Notes under the pieces: model-generated
The model's input: the letters and a program-made list of their open reading frames with translations, nothing else
Databases searched by the model: none
Told to the model about the DNA's origin: nothing
Made by a program: the position numbers and the translations under genes
In this document: positions 1 through 8,885 of the stretch, in pieces
Layout: each line of letters starts with the position of its first letter
Numbering within the stretch: the first letter of the stretch is position 1
Source of the DNA: WVYX01 sp039592335
GTDB taxonomy: Bacteria; Gemmatimonadota; Gemmatimonadetes; Gemmatimonadales; GWC2-71-9
DNA length: 64,000 nucleotides
Reading direction: 5' to 3'
Assembly (NCBI GenBank): GCA_039592335.1
Contig: JBDHBX010000003.1
Span: 62,001-126,000, forward strand

Positions 1-1112
1 TCTTCTCCGAGCTGCGCTTCCGCGTGGGCTACGGCTTGCAGGGCAACGAGGCCGTCGCACCCTACGCCTCCCTGCTCCTGCTGGCGCCCAGTGACGGCGA
101 TAGCTACCCCTTTGGAGACGTGAAGACGGTCGGGGTAGCGCCGACCAGGGCTGCGAATCCGGAGCTCAAGTGGGAGCAAACGTCGCAGTTCAACATCGCG
201 ATCGACTACGGTTTGTGGAACAACACGGTCTCGGGCACCTTCGAGTACTATGTCAAGAACACGGATGACCTGCTGCTGACGGTTCCCGTACCACAGCCGG
301 CCGTGCAAGGAGACCGGTTGGAGAACATCGGGAAGGTCAAGAACAGCGGTTTCGAGGCCCTCCTCGATGCTGTGCTGATCAATAAGCGGAACCTGACCTG
401 GGACGCCGGAATCGTGTTCGCGGCGGAGAAGAACGAGGTCGTGGATCTGGGCGGCCGCACGTTCATCACGAACGGGGGCGTGAGCGGCCAGGGGCAGTCC
501 GGGCAGGTCTCGCAGCGCATTCTGCCGGGCTACGCACTCGGTACGTTCTACGGGCCGGAGTTCGTGGAAGTCAACGCCGCGGGCGAGCAGGTGTTCAATG
601 ACTATGATGCGAGCGGCAACCTCGTCGGGACGACGACGGCGGTGGGCGCAGACGACTTCGTAGTGATCGGCGATGCCAATCCGGACTTCACCCTCGGCCT
701 GCGCAGCATGCTGACGTGGGGCTCGTTCGACGCGAGCTTCATCTTCCGTTGGGAGCAGGGGCGCGATGTGTTCAATAACACCGCGCTCGTCCATGGAGCG
801 AGGAGCAACGTGCTGCAGGACAAGAACTTCCTGCGCTCGTCCTTGGACGACGGGGACGCGATCGACCAGCCGGCCGTCTTCTCGTCCCGTTGGATCGAGA
901 GCGGTTCGTTCGGGCGCTTGCAGAATCTCACGGTGGGATACACGTTCGTTCTACCGCTCATCACGGGCTACTCCGGGTACGATCCGGAAGCCCATTCGAG
1001 TTCCGGACCTGGCCGTGAGGCCGATGGTCTCGGTCTGGCCTCGCGCGGGATCGATTATCTAAGCTATCCGCGCGCACGCACGTTCACCGCCGGCATTCGG
1101 TTCGCGTTCTGA
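1..1112 (+). CDS. SusC/RagA-type TonB-linked outer membrane receptor, C-terminal part
   Basis: The frame is open from the left edge (first full codon at base 3) to TGA at 1110-1112, so only the last 370 or so residues of a protein that is normally about 1000 are present. It reads as the beta-barrel half of a SusC-type TonB-dependent transporter: alternating aromatic/polar strands (YGLWNNTVSGTFEYYVKNTDDLL, shown here only in part as FEYYVKN), the family turn motif LKWEQTSQFNIAIDYG, and a final strand ending in phenylalanine (GIRFAF), as outer-membrane barrels do. The plug and TonB box lie outside the window. The SusD-like gene follows directly, as is usual for SusCD pairs that import oligosaccharides. 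The substrate cannot be read from this piece; the neighbours suggest alpha-glucan. Confidence 0.9.
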   Translation, partial: FSELRFRVGYGLQGNEAVAPYASLLLLAPSDGDSYPFGDVKTVGVAPTRAANPELKWEQTSQFNIAIDYGLWNNTVSGTFEYYVKNTDDLLLTVPVPQPAVQGDRLENIGKVKNSGFEALLDAVLINKRNLTWDAGIVFAAEKNEVVDLGGRTFITNGGVSGQGQSGQVSQRILPGYALGTFYGPEFVEVNAAGEQVFNDYDASGNLVGTTTAVGADDFVVIGDANPDFTLGLRSMLTWGSFDASFIFRWEQGRDVFNNTALVHGARSNVLQDKNFLRSSLDDGDAIDQPAVFSSRWIESGSFGRLQNLTVGYTFVLPLITGYSGYDPEAHSSSGPGREADGLGLASRGIDYLSYPRARTFTAGIRFAF

Positions 1113-1189
1113 TGCGGGCCCGGTGCTGGCGGGCACATGCCCCAGACGTCGACGACGGCAAGTGTGAACCCTGTAACGGTCGGGGTCTC

Positions 1190-2755
1190 ATGAAGACACC
1201 ACGTTTCCAGTACTCGGTCAGGGGGGCGCGGCGCTTCACGCGACTGTTCCTCTCCCCAGCCCTCGCATTCGTATTGCTGCAAGGCTGTACGGACCTGGAC
1301 GAAAATCCGACCAGCGTCATCACGCCGGACAACTTCTTCTCGACTGAGGCAGAAATGCTCAGTAGTCTGGCGTCCGTGTACGCGGTGCTGCGCAATGCTA
1401 CGACCGAACAATACTACAACATCAGCAACATCAGCTCGGACGAGCTGATCGCACCCACGCGCGGCAGCGACTGGTTCGACAACGGGCGGTGGCTCGAGAT
1501 TCAGCGGCAGACCTGGACGGCGACCAGCCCATCTGGCGTCGACGACATCAACAACCTCTGGAACAACCCCATGAGGGGCATCGCCCGGGCCAACCTGCTG
1601 CTCGTAGCAATCGAGGCGCAGGAACTGAACGAGCCGGAGGTCGTCGCCGAGCTCCGCACGCTCCGCGCCTTCTACTACTACACGCTGATGGACATGTTCG
1701 GCGGCGTGCCCATCGTCACCGACGACTCGCTCGGGGCGCGAGCGAAAAACACGCGTGCCGAGGTGTACCAGTTCGTCATCGACGAGCTGATCGCGGCCTA
1801 CGCGGACCTGCCGGCCAGCTGGCCGGCCACCGACCATGGACGCATGACCAAGGGCGCCGCCGCTGCCATCCTGGCCAGTACCTATCTCAACGCCGGGGTG
1901 TTCCAGACCGACGCGCCCAGTACGACCTCGTACAACTCATGCACCAGCGTAACAGGCGCCTGCGATGCCGCCGTCGCGTGGTCGGACAGTATCCTCAACT
2001 CCGGTCTGTACAGCCTGGCCACCGACTGGCGCTCGAACTTCGCGGCGGACAACTCCGCATCGCCGGAGAACATCTTCGTCGTCAAGTTCGACAACCAAAG
2101 CGGCTTGGGACTCAACTTCCTGATGCGAGTGCTGCACTACAACTCGCTCACCGACCTCACCCCCTGGAACGGCTTCGCGGCCTTGTCAGAGACGTACAAC
2201 GCCTTCGATGCGGACGACGAGCGTCGGGAGATCTTCCTCGAAGGGAATCAGGTCACTCTGGACACCGGGGATCCGGCGTTTGAACGGGGCGGTGCGCCGC
2301 TGATTTTCACGGTGGGCATCGTCGATCCGGCGCAGGCCGGGGAAGGTGAGGGCAGCCGTATCGCCAAGTGGACGCTGGATCCGGACCGCGTTGCCCAGGA
2401 GGCCGGCAACGACTTCGCCTTCTTCCGCCTCGCCAACATCTATCTGATCAAGGCGGAGGCGTTGAACGAGCTGTCGCCGGGGAGCGCGCAAGCACTTGCG
2501 TTGTTGAACACCCTGCGTGAGCGGGTGTTCGAGCCGGACGAGCCGCTGGCCGCCGTCGACCGTAGCGTGATCCTGGCGGAACGCAGCTTCGAGCTCACCA
2601 ACGAAGGTAAGCGGCGAATGGATCTGATCCGGCACGGCATGTACACCCTCGCCTGGGAGCACAAGCCGGCGGGCGCAAGCCATCTGGTCCTGATGCCGAT
2701 TCCGCAGCCGCAGCTGGACGCCAACCCGGAGCTCGTGCAGAACCCCGGGTACTGA
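1190..2755 (+). CDS. SusD/RagB-type outer membrane glycan-binding lipoprotein
   Basis: This 521-residue protein is the partner lid of the SusC receptor. I chose ATG 1190 because it gives a clean lipoprotein signal (basic MKTPRFQYSVRGARRFTR, hydrophobic stretch, lipobox LLQGC). The frame extends up to an ATG at 1112 that overlaps the susC-like stop, but that would put 26 hydrophilic, cysteine-rich residues ahead of the signal. SusD signatures are seen: NFFSTEAEMLSSLASVYAVL near the start, RALRAFYYYTLMDMFGGVPI-like TPR helix (LRAFYYYTLMDMFG), AAAAILASTYLNAGVF, and the C-terminal ERSFELTNEGKRRMDLIRHG and final LVQNPGY. The length is typical. It would sit on the cell surface and hand oligosaccharides to the receptor. 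Ligand unknown; alpha-glucan is inferred from the GH97 and GH13 neighbours. Confidence 0.93.
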   Translation: MKTPRFQYSVRGARRFTRLFLSPALAFVLLQGCTDLDENPTSVITPDNFFSTEAEMLSSLASVYAVLRNATTEQYYNISNISSDELIAPTRGSDWFDNGRWLEIQRQTWTATSPSGVDDINNLWNNPMRGIARANLLLVAIEAQELNEPEVVAELRTLRAFYYYTLMDMFGGVPIVTDDSLGARAKNTRAEVYQFVIDELIAAYADLPASWPATDHGRMTKGAAAAILASTYLNAGVFQTDAPSTTSYNSCTSVTGACDAAVAWSDSILNSGLYSLATDWRSNFAADNSASPENIFVVKFDNQSGLGLNFLMRVLHYNSLTDLTPWNGFAALSETYNAFDADDERREIFLEGNQVTLDTGDPAFERGGAPLIFTVGIVDPAQAGEGEGSRIAKWTLDPDRVAQEAGNDFAFFRLANIYLIKAEALNELSPGSAQALALLNTLRERVFEPDEPLAAVDRSVILAERSFELTNEGKRRMDLIRHGMYTLAWEHKPAGASHLVLMPIPQPQLDANPELVQNPGY

Positions 2756-2768
2756 TTGGCGAGCGTCT

Positions 2769-5700
2769 TTGCTTGATGGTCGCACCGCCATAGCCTGGTC
2801 TCGCATCGAGACCAGGCTATGGCGGTCCTTGCTTGCCGCGTCGTACCTCGTGGCCGGCTGCTCCGGCGCGGACCGGGCTGCCACGGAGGGTCTCACGGAC
2901 GAGGCACCGGCGGCAAACGGCCGCCTCTTCACCCAGCTCCCATCCGGCTATACCGGCGTCCGCTTCGAGAACCGCCTCGTCGATACCCGCGAACTGAACG
3001 TCTTCACCTATCGCAACTACTACAACGGCGGCGGGGTGGCGCTGGGCGACCTCACCGGGGACGGGCTGCCGGAGCTCCTGCTCACGTCCAATCTGGACGC
3101 CAACCGGCTGTACCTGAACGAGGGTTCCGCTTTCGCGACGTCACTGAGGAGGCCGGCGTCGCCGGGACGGGGTCCTGGGCGACGGGCGTCACCTTCGCCG
3201 ACATCAACGGGGACGGACTCCTCGACATCTACATCTGCTACGCGGGAGACGTAGCGGGCGAGCGCCGCGCCAACGAGCTCTACATCCATCGAGGCCTCGA
3301 CGCCAACGGGGTGCCCAGCTTCACCGAGATGGCGGCCGCGTACGGTATCGCGGACGAGGGCTATTCGACGCACGCGGTGTTCTTCGATTACGATCGCGAC
3401 GGCTCCCTGGACCTGTACCTGGTCAACAACTCGCCGCGGGCCGTGTCGAGCTTCAGCCTGCGCAACATCCGCCACGTGCGCCATGCGCTCGGGGGAGACA
3501 AACTCTATCGCAACGTCGGCGGACGCTTCCTCGACGTGAGCGAGCGGGCCGGAATCTTCGAGAGCGAGATCAGCTTTGGCCTGGGCGTCGCCGTGGGCGA
3601 TGTGAACCGCGACGGCTGGCCGGACATCTACGTCTCGAACGATTTCTTCGAGCGGGACTATCTCTACATCAACAACGGAGATGGAACCTTCGCCGAGTTG
3701 CTCGACCGGCAGATGCCCTACATCAGCCTCTCATCCATGGGGCTGGATATCGCCGACATTGACAACGATGGGTGGCTGGACATCTACGTGACCGACATGC
3801 TGCCGGAGGACGACTACCGGCTCAAGACGACGTCCACGTTCGAGGACTGGGACGGCTATCAGGCCAAGTTGAGGAACGACTATCACCACCAGTTCATGCG
3901 CAGCATGCTCCATCTGAATAACCACAACGGAACGTTCAGCGAGATCGGACGGATGGCCGGCGTGGCGGGCACGGACTGGACCTGGGGCGCGCTCATCGCG
4001 GATTTCGATCAGGACGGTTACAAGGACATCCATGTCACGAACGGCATCCTCGCGGATGTGACCTCGCAGGACTACGTCTCCTTCCTGGCCGACGCGCGGA
4101 CGATGCGGGCAGCCCTCATGGGCGAGCGGGTCGACTTCCGGGAACTCATCGATGCGATGACCTCGACTCCGCTGCCCAACTATGCTTTTCGCAACGGTGG
4201 GAACCTGACCTTCTCGAACCCGGGCGCAGCGTGGGACCTGAACACGCCGGGTTTCTCCAATGGCGCGGCCTACGGTGATCTGAACGGCGACGGTGCGCTG
4301 GATCTGGTCGTCAATAACGTCAATCAGGAGGCCTTCATCTATCGGAACAACGCCCGGACGCTCTCGGACAACCACTATCTCCAGATCGGGCTCGAAGGAG
4401 AGGGCCCCAACGCCTTCGGCGTCGGGGCGAAGGTGACGCTCCGCAGCGGAGACCGGTTGTTCTTTCAGGAGCTGATGCCGTCGCGCGGCTTCCAGTCCAG
4501 CGTGGACTACGTCCTGACGTTCGGCATCGGTGGGCTCGATACGGTCGGGTCCGTGACAGTCGAGTGGCCGGACGGGCGCGCCAGCCTGCTCACGGACGTG
4601 CCGGCGAACCAGCGTGTCACGCTACGGCAGTCGCAGTCGGCGCCGGCGAAGCCGCTGACGACTCCGTCGGCCACCCCGCTCTTCACCGACATCACGGACA
4701 GTGTGGCGCTGGGGTTCGTGCACCGGGAGAACGCGTTTGACGATTTTCGCCGGGAACGCCTGCTGCCGAAGATGCTCTCGCTGGAGGGACCGTTCATGGC
4801 CGTGTCGGACGTCGACGGTGACGGACTGGAAGATGCGTTCGTCGGGGGCGCGAAGGGTCAGCCGGGGCAGCTCCTCATCCAGCAGCGCGCGGGTGGGTTC
4901 GTCGGGAGCAACGACGGACTGTTCGAGCAGGACCGGGTGTCGGAGGATCTGGGCGCCGTGTTCTTCGACGCGACGGGCGACGGTCACGCCGATCTCTACG
5001 TCGTCAGTGGCGGCAGCGAGTTCTCGGACATGGCGCCCGCCCTCCAGGATCGGCTGTACCTGAACGATGGGCGGGGCACTTTCCGGAAGGCAAACGGCCA
5101 CCTGCCAGCCATGAACATCAGCGGATCACCCGCGACCGCGGCCGATTTCGACGGCGATGGCGACATGGACCTCTTCGTCGGCGGGCGCGTCGTGCCGTGG
5201 CAGTACGGGGTCGATCCCAGAAGCGTGCTGCTCGAGAACGACGGTGGGGGCCGCTTCCGCGAGGTCACCCAGCAGGCGGCGCCCGATCTGGCGCGCGTCG
5301 GGATGGTGACCGACGCCCTGTGGACCGACGTGGACCGCGATGGGCGGGCCGATCTCGTGGTCGTCGGCGAGTGGATGCCGATCACGATCTTCCGCAATGC
5401 GGGATCCGGGAAGCTCGAGCGAATGGTATCACCGGGGCTCGAGCGGAGCCACGGGTGGTGGAATCGGATCGTTGCGGGCGATTTCACGGGTGACGGTCAC
5501 ACCGATTTCGTGCTTGGCAACCTGGGGCTCAACACGCGCCTCCGAGCTGCGGAGAACGAGCCGGCTACCATGTATGTCGGGGATTTCGATCGCAACGGCT
5601 TCGTCGAGCAGCTCGTGTCCTATTACAACGACGGAGAGAGTTATCCCCTCGCGCTGCGCGACGATCTCCTGAGAGCCCTTCCCTTCCTCGAGCCGCGCTA

Positions 5701-6193
5701 CCCCACGTTCGAAGCGTATGCCCGGCAGACGGTGGCCGATATCGTGGGGCCCGCGGAACTGCGCGATGCGGTGCTGAAGCAGGCGTACATGTTCGCCACC
5801 ACACTGGCACGGAACAACGGTGACGGGTCGTTCACGCTGGCGCCGCTGCCACTCGAAGCACAACTGGCACCGGTCTACGGCATTCTGGCCGCCGACCTCG
5901 ACGGAGACGGACCGCTCGACCTGCTACTGGCCGGGAATTTCGACGGCGTCAAGCCGGAGATCGGACGCATGAGCGCCAGCTACGGCCTGTTTCTGCGCGG
6001 AGATGGAGTGGGGACGTTCACCCCGGTGCGGACAGTGGAGAGCGGATTCCTCGTGCCCGGGCAGGCACGCGACATCCAGCGTATCGGTACCCGGCAGGGT
6101 GACCTGTACGTCGTGACCCGCAACAACGACCGCCCCCTGCTCTTCCGCGCCAACCCCGGCAGGCGGGCGTTGGCGCTCGCCGGTCACTACTGA
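2769..6193 (+). pseudogene. Frameshifted double FG-GAP/VCBS + UnbV_ASPIC (CRTAC1-type) lipoprotein
   Basis: Conceptually a 1130-1140 residue surface lipoprotein closely related to the intact gene at 8886-12230. The first part is read in the frame starting at TTG 2769 (lipobox YLVAGC, then FTYRNYYNGGGVALGDLTGDG); the rest continues in another frame from about 3125 to TGA 6191-6193. The junction, LYLNEG then FRFRDVTEEAG, lines up with LYRNEGDFRFEDITERAG in the paralogue if one base is missing at about 3122-3127. Domains: an FG-GAP beta-propeller rich in Ca-binding DxDxDG loops, an UnbV_ASPIC domain (GVGAKVTLRSGDRLFFQ, residues about 530-600), then a second propeller. Family members sit with SusCD genes; a glycan-binding role is plausible but unproven. 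The true start is uncertain because the hairpin at 2785-2825 lies within the leader. The lesion may be decay or an assembly error. Confidence 0.75.
2785..2825. terminator. Perfect 19-bp hairpin after the SusD-like gene
   Basis: Arms 2785-2803 and 2807-2825 are exact reverse complements of 19 bases (left arm CCGCCATAGCCTGGTCTCG) around a 3-base CAT loop. The hairpin starts 29 bases after the SusD-like stop and is followed by TCCTTGC rather than a T-run, so it is either an intrinsic-type terminator or attenuator, or an RNA-stabilising 3' end. It also lies inside the only reading frame that could supply the signal peptide of the next gene, so it may mask or set that gene's start. Confidence 0.7.
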
Positions 6194-6633
6194 TCCGGTC
6201 GCTTCGTCTTGATGACGACGACCCCGTTGGCGCCCCGCACACCGTACATCGCCGTGCTGGCGGGGTCCGTCAGCACCTCGATGGACTCGATATCGTACGG
6301 GTTGATCCCCTGCAGGCTCCCCCCCGGTCCCGCCCGGATCGGGACACCGTCGATCACATACAGCGGCTCATTGCTGCCGTGGACCGACGTCCTGCCTCGG
6401 ATGCGCACCACGATGCCACCGTCCGGAGCGCGTGTCACATGCACTCCGGGGAACCGGGTCGCGAGTACTTCTTCGATGGGCTTGCCGGGGGCGCGCTCGA
6501 TGTCCTCCGCCGTTACCGTCACCTCGCCCGGCGGGGTCAGCTCCGGGGCCGGTTCGAGGTCACGGTCCGCGGTATCGGCGTGGCCGCATCCCGCCAGGAG
6601 CCCGATGAACAGCGGAGCACGCAGTGAGACCAT
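6187..6633 (-). CDS. Standalone TonB-receptor plug-domain lipoprotein
   Basis: This 148-residue protein has a lipoprotein signal (MVSLRAPLFIGLLAGCGHAD) followed only by a plug domain of the SusC/TonB-receptor type: IEEVLATRFPGVHVTRAPDG, VRIRGRTS, PLYVIDGVPI, YDIESIEVLTDPASTAMYG and NGVVVIKTK. No beta-barrel follows; the stop is at 6187-6189. Start ATG 6633 is set by a strong AGGAGGT nine bases upstream. Its 3' end overlaps the convergent FG-GAP gene by 7 bases. Such barrel-less plug lipoproteins have no established job that I know of; it could be a partner, decoy or gating piece for the SusC-type receptor, or a relic that became a lipoprotein. The intact signal peptide and good ribosome-binding site argue that it is expressed. 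Confidence 0.8.
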   Translation of the reverse strand: MVSLRAPLFIGLLAGCGHADTADRDLEPAPELTPPGEVTVTAEDIERAPGKPIEEVLATRFPGVHVTRAPDGGIVVRIRGRTSVHGSNEPLYVIDGVPIRAGPGGSLQGINPYDIESIEVLTDPASTAMYGVRGANGVVVIKTKRPDQ

Positions 6634-6640
6634 GGCAGTG

Positions 6641-6674
6641 TACCTCCTACTGCTGTATACCTCCTGTAGTATAC
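6641..6674 (-). promoter_or_regulatory. Tandem Shine-Dalgarno-like repeats and -10 box of the plug lipoprotein
   Basis: Read on the minus strand there are two copies of AGGAGGTA (plus-strand TACCTCCT at 6641-6648 and 6658-6665, 17 bases apart). The proximal one is the ribosome-binding site of the gene starting at 6633. A TATACT box (6669-6674, minus strand) lies just upstream, 36 bases from the ATG. The direct repeat could be an operator or a standby ribosome site; no clear -35 box is seen. Confidence 0.45.
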
Positions 6675-6743
6675 GTCGGTTGAGGTGTTGGCGCTTACAC
6701 CCGGTAGGGGCCCCTGCCCCCACGAACGTGAATGGAGAGACCC

Positions 6744-8795
6744 ATGTGGATGCGCTACGCGGTTCGCCGCTTCGCCCTCGCCTTCGCCTTCGCCTGCACA
6801 ACGTTGATGGCGGCTACGGCTACGGCCCAAGACAACCTCCGCGTCGCCTCACCGGACGGTCGCAACGAAGTCACCGTCGAGCTCCACGAGGGTAGCCTCT
6901 ACTACAGCCTCCAGCGCGATGGCCGCGCGGTACTCTTGCCGTCGCGGCTCGGGTTCGAGTTCCGGGACGCCCGGCCGCTGCTCGGTGGCCTGCGCGTGAT
7001 CGACACCGCCGGGGGGATGGTCGATGAGACGTGGACCCAGGTATGGGGCGAGGTCGCGCGCGTGCGGGACCACCATCGTGAGCTGAGACTCGTGGTTGAG
7101 GAGGCCGGGCCATCCGGGCGACGCTTCGCCGTCGTATTCCGCGTATTCGACGACGGTGTCGGCTTCCGGTACGAGCTTCCGGAGCAGTCCGCTCTCGGAG
7201 CGTTCGAGATTACCCGAGAGCTGACCGAGTTCGCTCTGGCGGACGACGCCCGAGCCTGGTGGATCCCGGCGTTTGAGCCGAATCGGTACGAGTACCTGTA
7301 TCGTTCGTCGCCGGTGAGCACGCTGGATACGGTGCACACGCCACTCACACTGGAGACCCGCGACGGCTTACACATCGTCATTCACGAGGCCCACCTGGTC
7401 GACTACGCCGCCATGACGCTGGTCGGCGGCCCAGAGCAGAACCGGACGCTGCGTGCACACCTCGCACCGTGGGCCAATGGGGTGAAGGTACGGGGCCGCA
7501 CACCGTTCGTGACGCCGTGGCGCACCATCCAGCTAGCTGACCGCGCGGCCGATCTGGCACCCTCGATCTTGGGACTGAATCTCAACCCGCCCAACGTCCT
7601 GGAAGACACCGACTGGATTCGGCCCATGAAGTACGTGGGCATCTGGTGGGGCATGCACATCGGTGCCATGACCTGGAGCTCCGGGCCCAAGCACGGCGCG
7701 ACGACGGAGAACGCCAAACGGTATATCGATTTCGCGGCCGCGAACGGGTTCGGAGGAGTGCTGGTCGAAGGCTGGAACCGCGGATGGGACGGCAACTGGA
7801 TAGAGAATGCTGATCTGTTCTCCTTCACGGAGGCGTATCCCGACTTCGACCTGCGAGCCGTCACCGCCTACGCGCGCGAGCACGGTGTGCAGCTGATCGG
7901 TCACCACGAGACGTCCATGGGGGTCGACAACTACGAGCGGCAGCTGGAGGATGCCTTCGCGCTCTACGAGTCGCTCGGCATGCACGCCGTCAAGACCGGC
8001 TACGTGGGGGATCGCACCCAGGAGGGTCACGCCCACCACGGGCAGCACATGGTGCGGCACTGGCGGATGGTGATCGAGCAGGCGGCGCGCCACCGCATCA
8101 TGATCAACGCCCACGAACCGATCAAGGACACAGGAGAACGCCGCACCTATCCCAACATGATCTCGCGGGAAGGGGCGCGCGGGCAGGAGTACAATGCCTG
8201 GGCGGGCGACGGGGGCAATCCGCCGGAGCACGAGACCATCCTGTTCTTCACGCGGCTGCTGGCCGGGCCATTGGACTTCACGCCGGGGGTGTTCGACATA
8301 TTGATCGAGCGGGCCAGTGGCACGCCCCGGCGGCCGGAGCATCCTCGGGTGCGCACTACGCTGGCGAAGCAGCTGGCGCTCTACGTGGTGCTCTACTCGC
8401 CGCTCCAGATGGCGGCCGACCTCATCGAGAGCTACCAGGATCAGCCCGCGTTCCAATTCATCCGTGACGTGCCGGTCGACTGGGAGGACACGCGGGTGCT
8501 CGACGCGGAGATTGGCGACTACGTGGTGGTCGCACGCCAGGAGCGGGGCGGCCAGGAGTGGTACATGGGCGCCATCACCGACGAGGAGGCCCGCACGCTG
8601 GAGATCCCGCTCTCGTTCCTCGCACCTGGCCAGAGCTATGTCGCCGAGATCTATGCGGACGGGCCTGGGGCGCACTGGCTGCATGACCCGCTGCCCATCG
8701 AAATCTCGCAGCGTACCGTCGATGTCGGGTCCCACCTCACCCTATCGTTGGCCCCCGGGGGTGGGCAGGCGATTCGCATTCGGCCGGCACGCTAG
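6744..8795 (+). CDS. GH97 alpha-glucosidase, SusB-like inverting type
   Basis: A 683-residue exported glycoside hydrolase of family 97. ATG 6744 gives a Sec signal (AVRRFALAFAFACTTLMAATATAQD) after GGAGAG; ATG 6750 is an alternative. Domain order is the GH97 N-terminal beta-sandwich (about 25-280), the catalytic (beta/alpha)8 barrel (about 290-570, beginning PMKYVGIWWGMHIG) and a C-terminal beta domain. Three glutamates stand at E389 (HHETSMG), E458 (NAHEP) and E482 (ARGQEYN); their spacing of 69 and 24 matches, from memory, SusB E439, E508 and E532 (bases and acid). The position that carries the nucleophilic Asp in retaining GH97 alpha-galactosidases is glycine here (VKTGYVGD), again as in SusB. 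So maltooligosaccharide hydrolysis with inversion, in the periplasm, is the best call. It lies inside the Sus-like locus, divergent from the plug lipoprotein. Confidence 0.92.
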   Translation: MWMRYAVRRFALAFAFACTTLMAATATAQDNLRVASPDGRNEVTVELHEGSLYYSLQRDGRAVLLPSRLGFEFRDARPLLGGLRVIDTAGGMVDETWTQVWGEVARVRDHHRELRLVVEEAGPSGRRFAVVFRVFDDGVGFRYELPEQSALGAFEITRELTEFALADDARAWWIPAFEPNRYEYLYRSSPVSTLDTVHTPLTLETRDGLHIVIHEAHLVDYAAMTLVGGPEQNRTLRAHLAPWANGVKVRGRTPFVTPWRTIQLADRAADLAPSILGLNLNPPNVLEDTDWIRPMKYVGIWWGMHIGAMTWSSGPKHGATTENAKRYIDFAAANGFGGVLVEGWNRGWDGNWIENADLFSFTEAYPDFDLRAVTAYAREHGVQLIGHHETSMGVDNYERQLEDAFALYESLGMHAVKTGYVGDRTQEGHAHHGQHMVRHWRMVIEQAARHRIMINAHEPIKDTGERRTYPNMISREGARGQEYNAWAGDGGNPPEHETILFFTRLLAGPLDFTPGVFDILIERASGTPRRPEHPRVRTTLAKQLALYVVLYSPLQMAADLIESYQDQPAFQFIRDVPVDWEDTRVLDAEIGDYVVVARQERGGQEWYMGAITDEEARTLEIPLSFLAPGQSYVAEIYADGPGAHWLHDPLPIEISQRTVDVGSHLTLSLAPGGGQAIRIRPAR

Positions 8796-8885
8796 ACGGG
8801 AGGCGAGCTCCATGCCACGGAGTCCATGCATCACGGTACCATGCGCCCGCATCTCGGCGACCCACGTGCCGGCGAAAGTGTCACC

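Noticed and set aside
248..520. Open frames on the opposite strand of the SusC- and SusD-like genes and elsewhere
   Set aside because: They mirror GC-rich coding frames, have arginine/proline-rich composition, no ribosome site and no known domain.
3115..3135. Programmed frameshift in the FG-GAP gene
   Set aside because: No slippery heptamer or downstream pseudoknot is apparent, and the paralogue has no such site; mutation or error is simpler.
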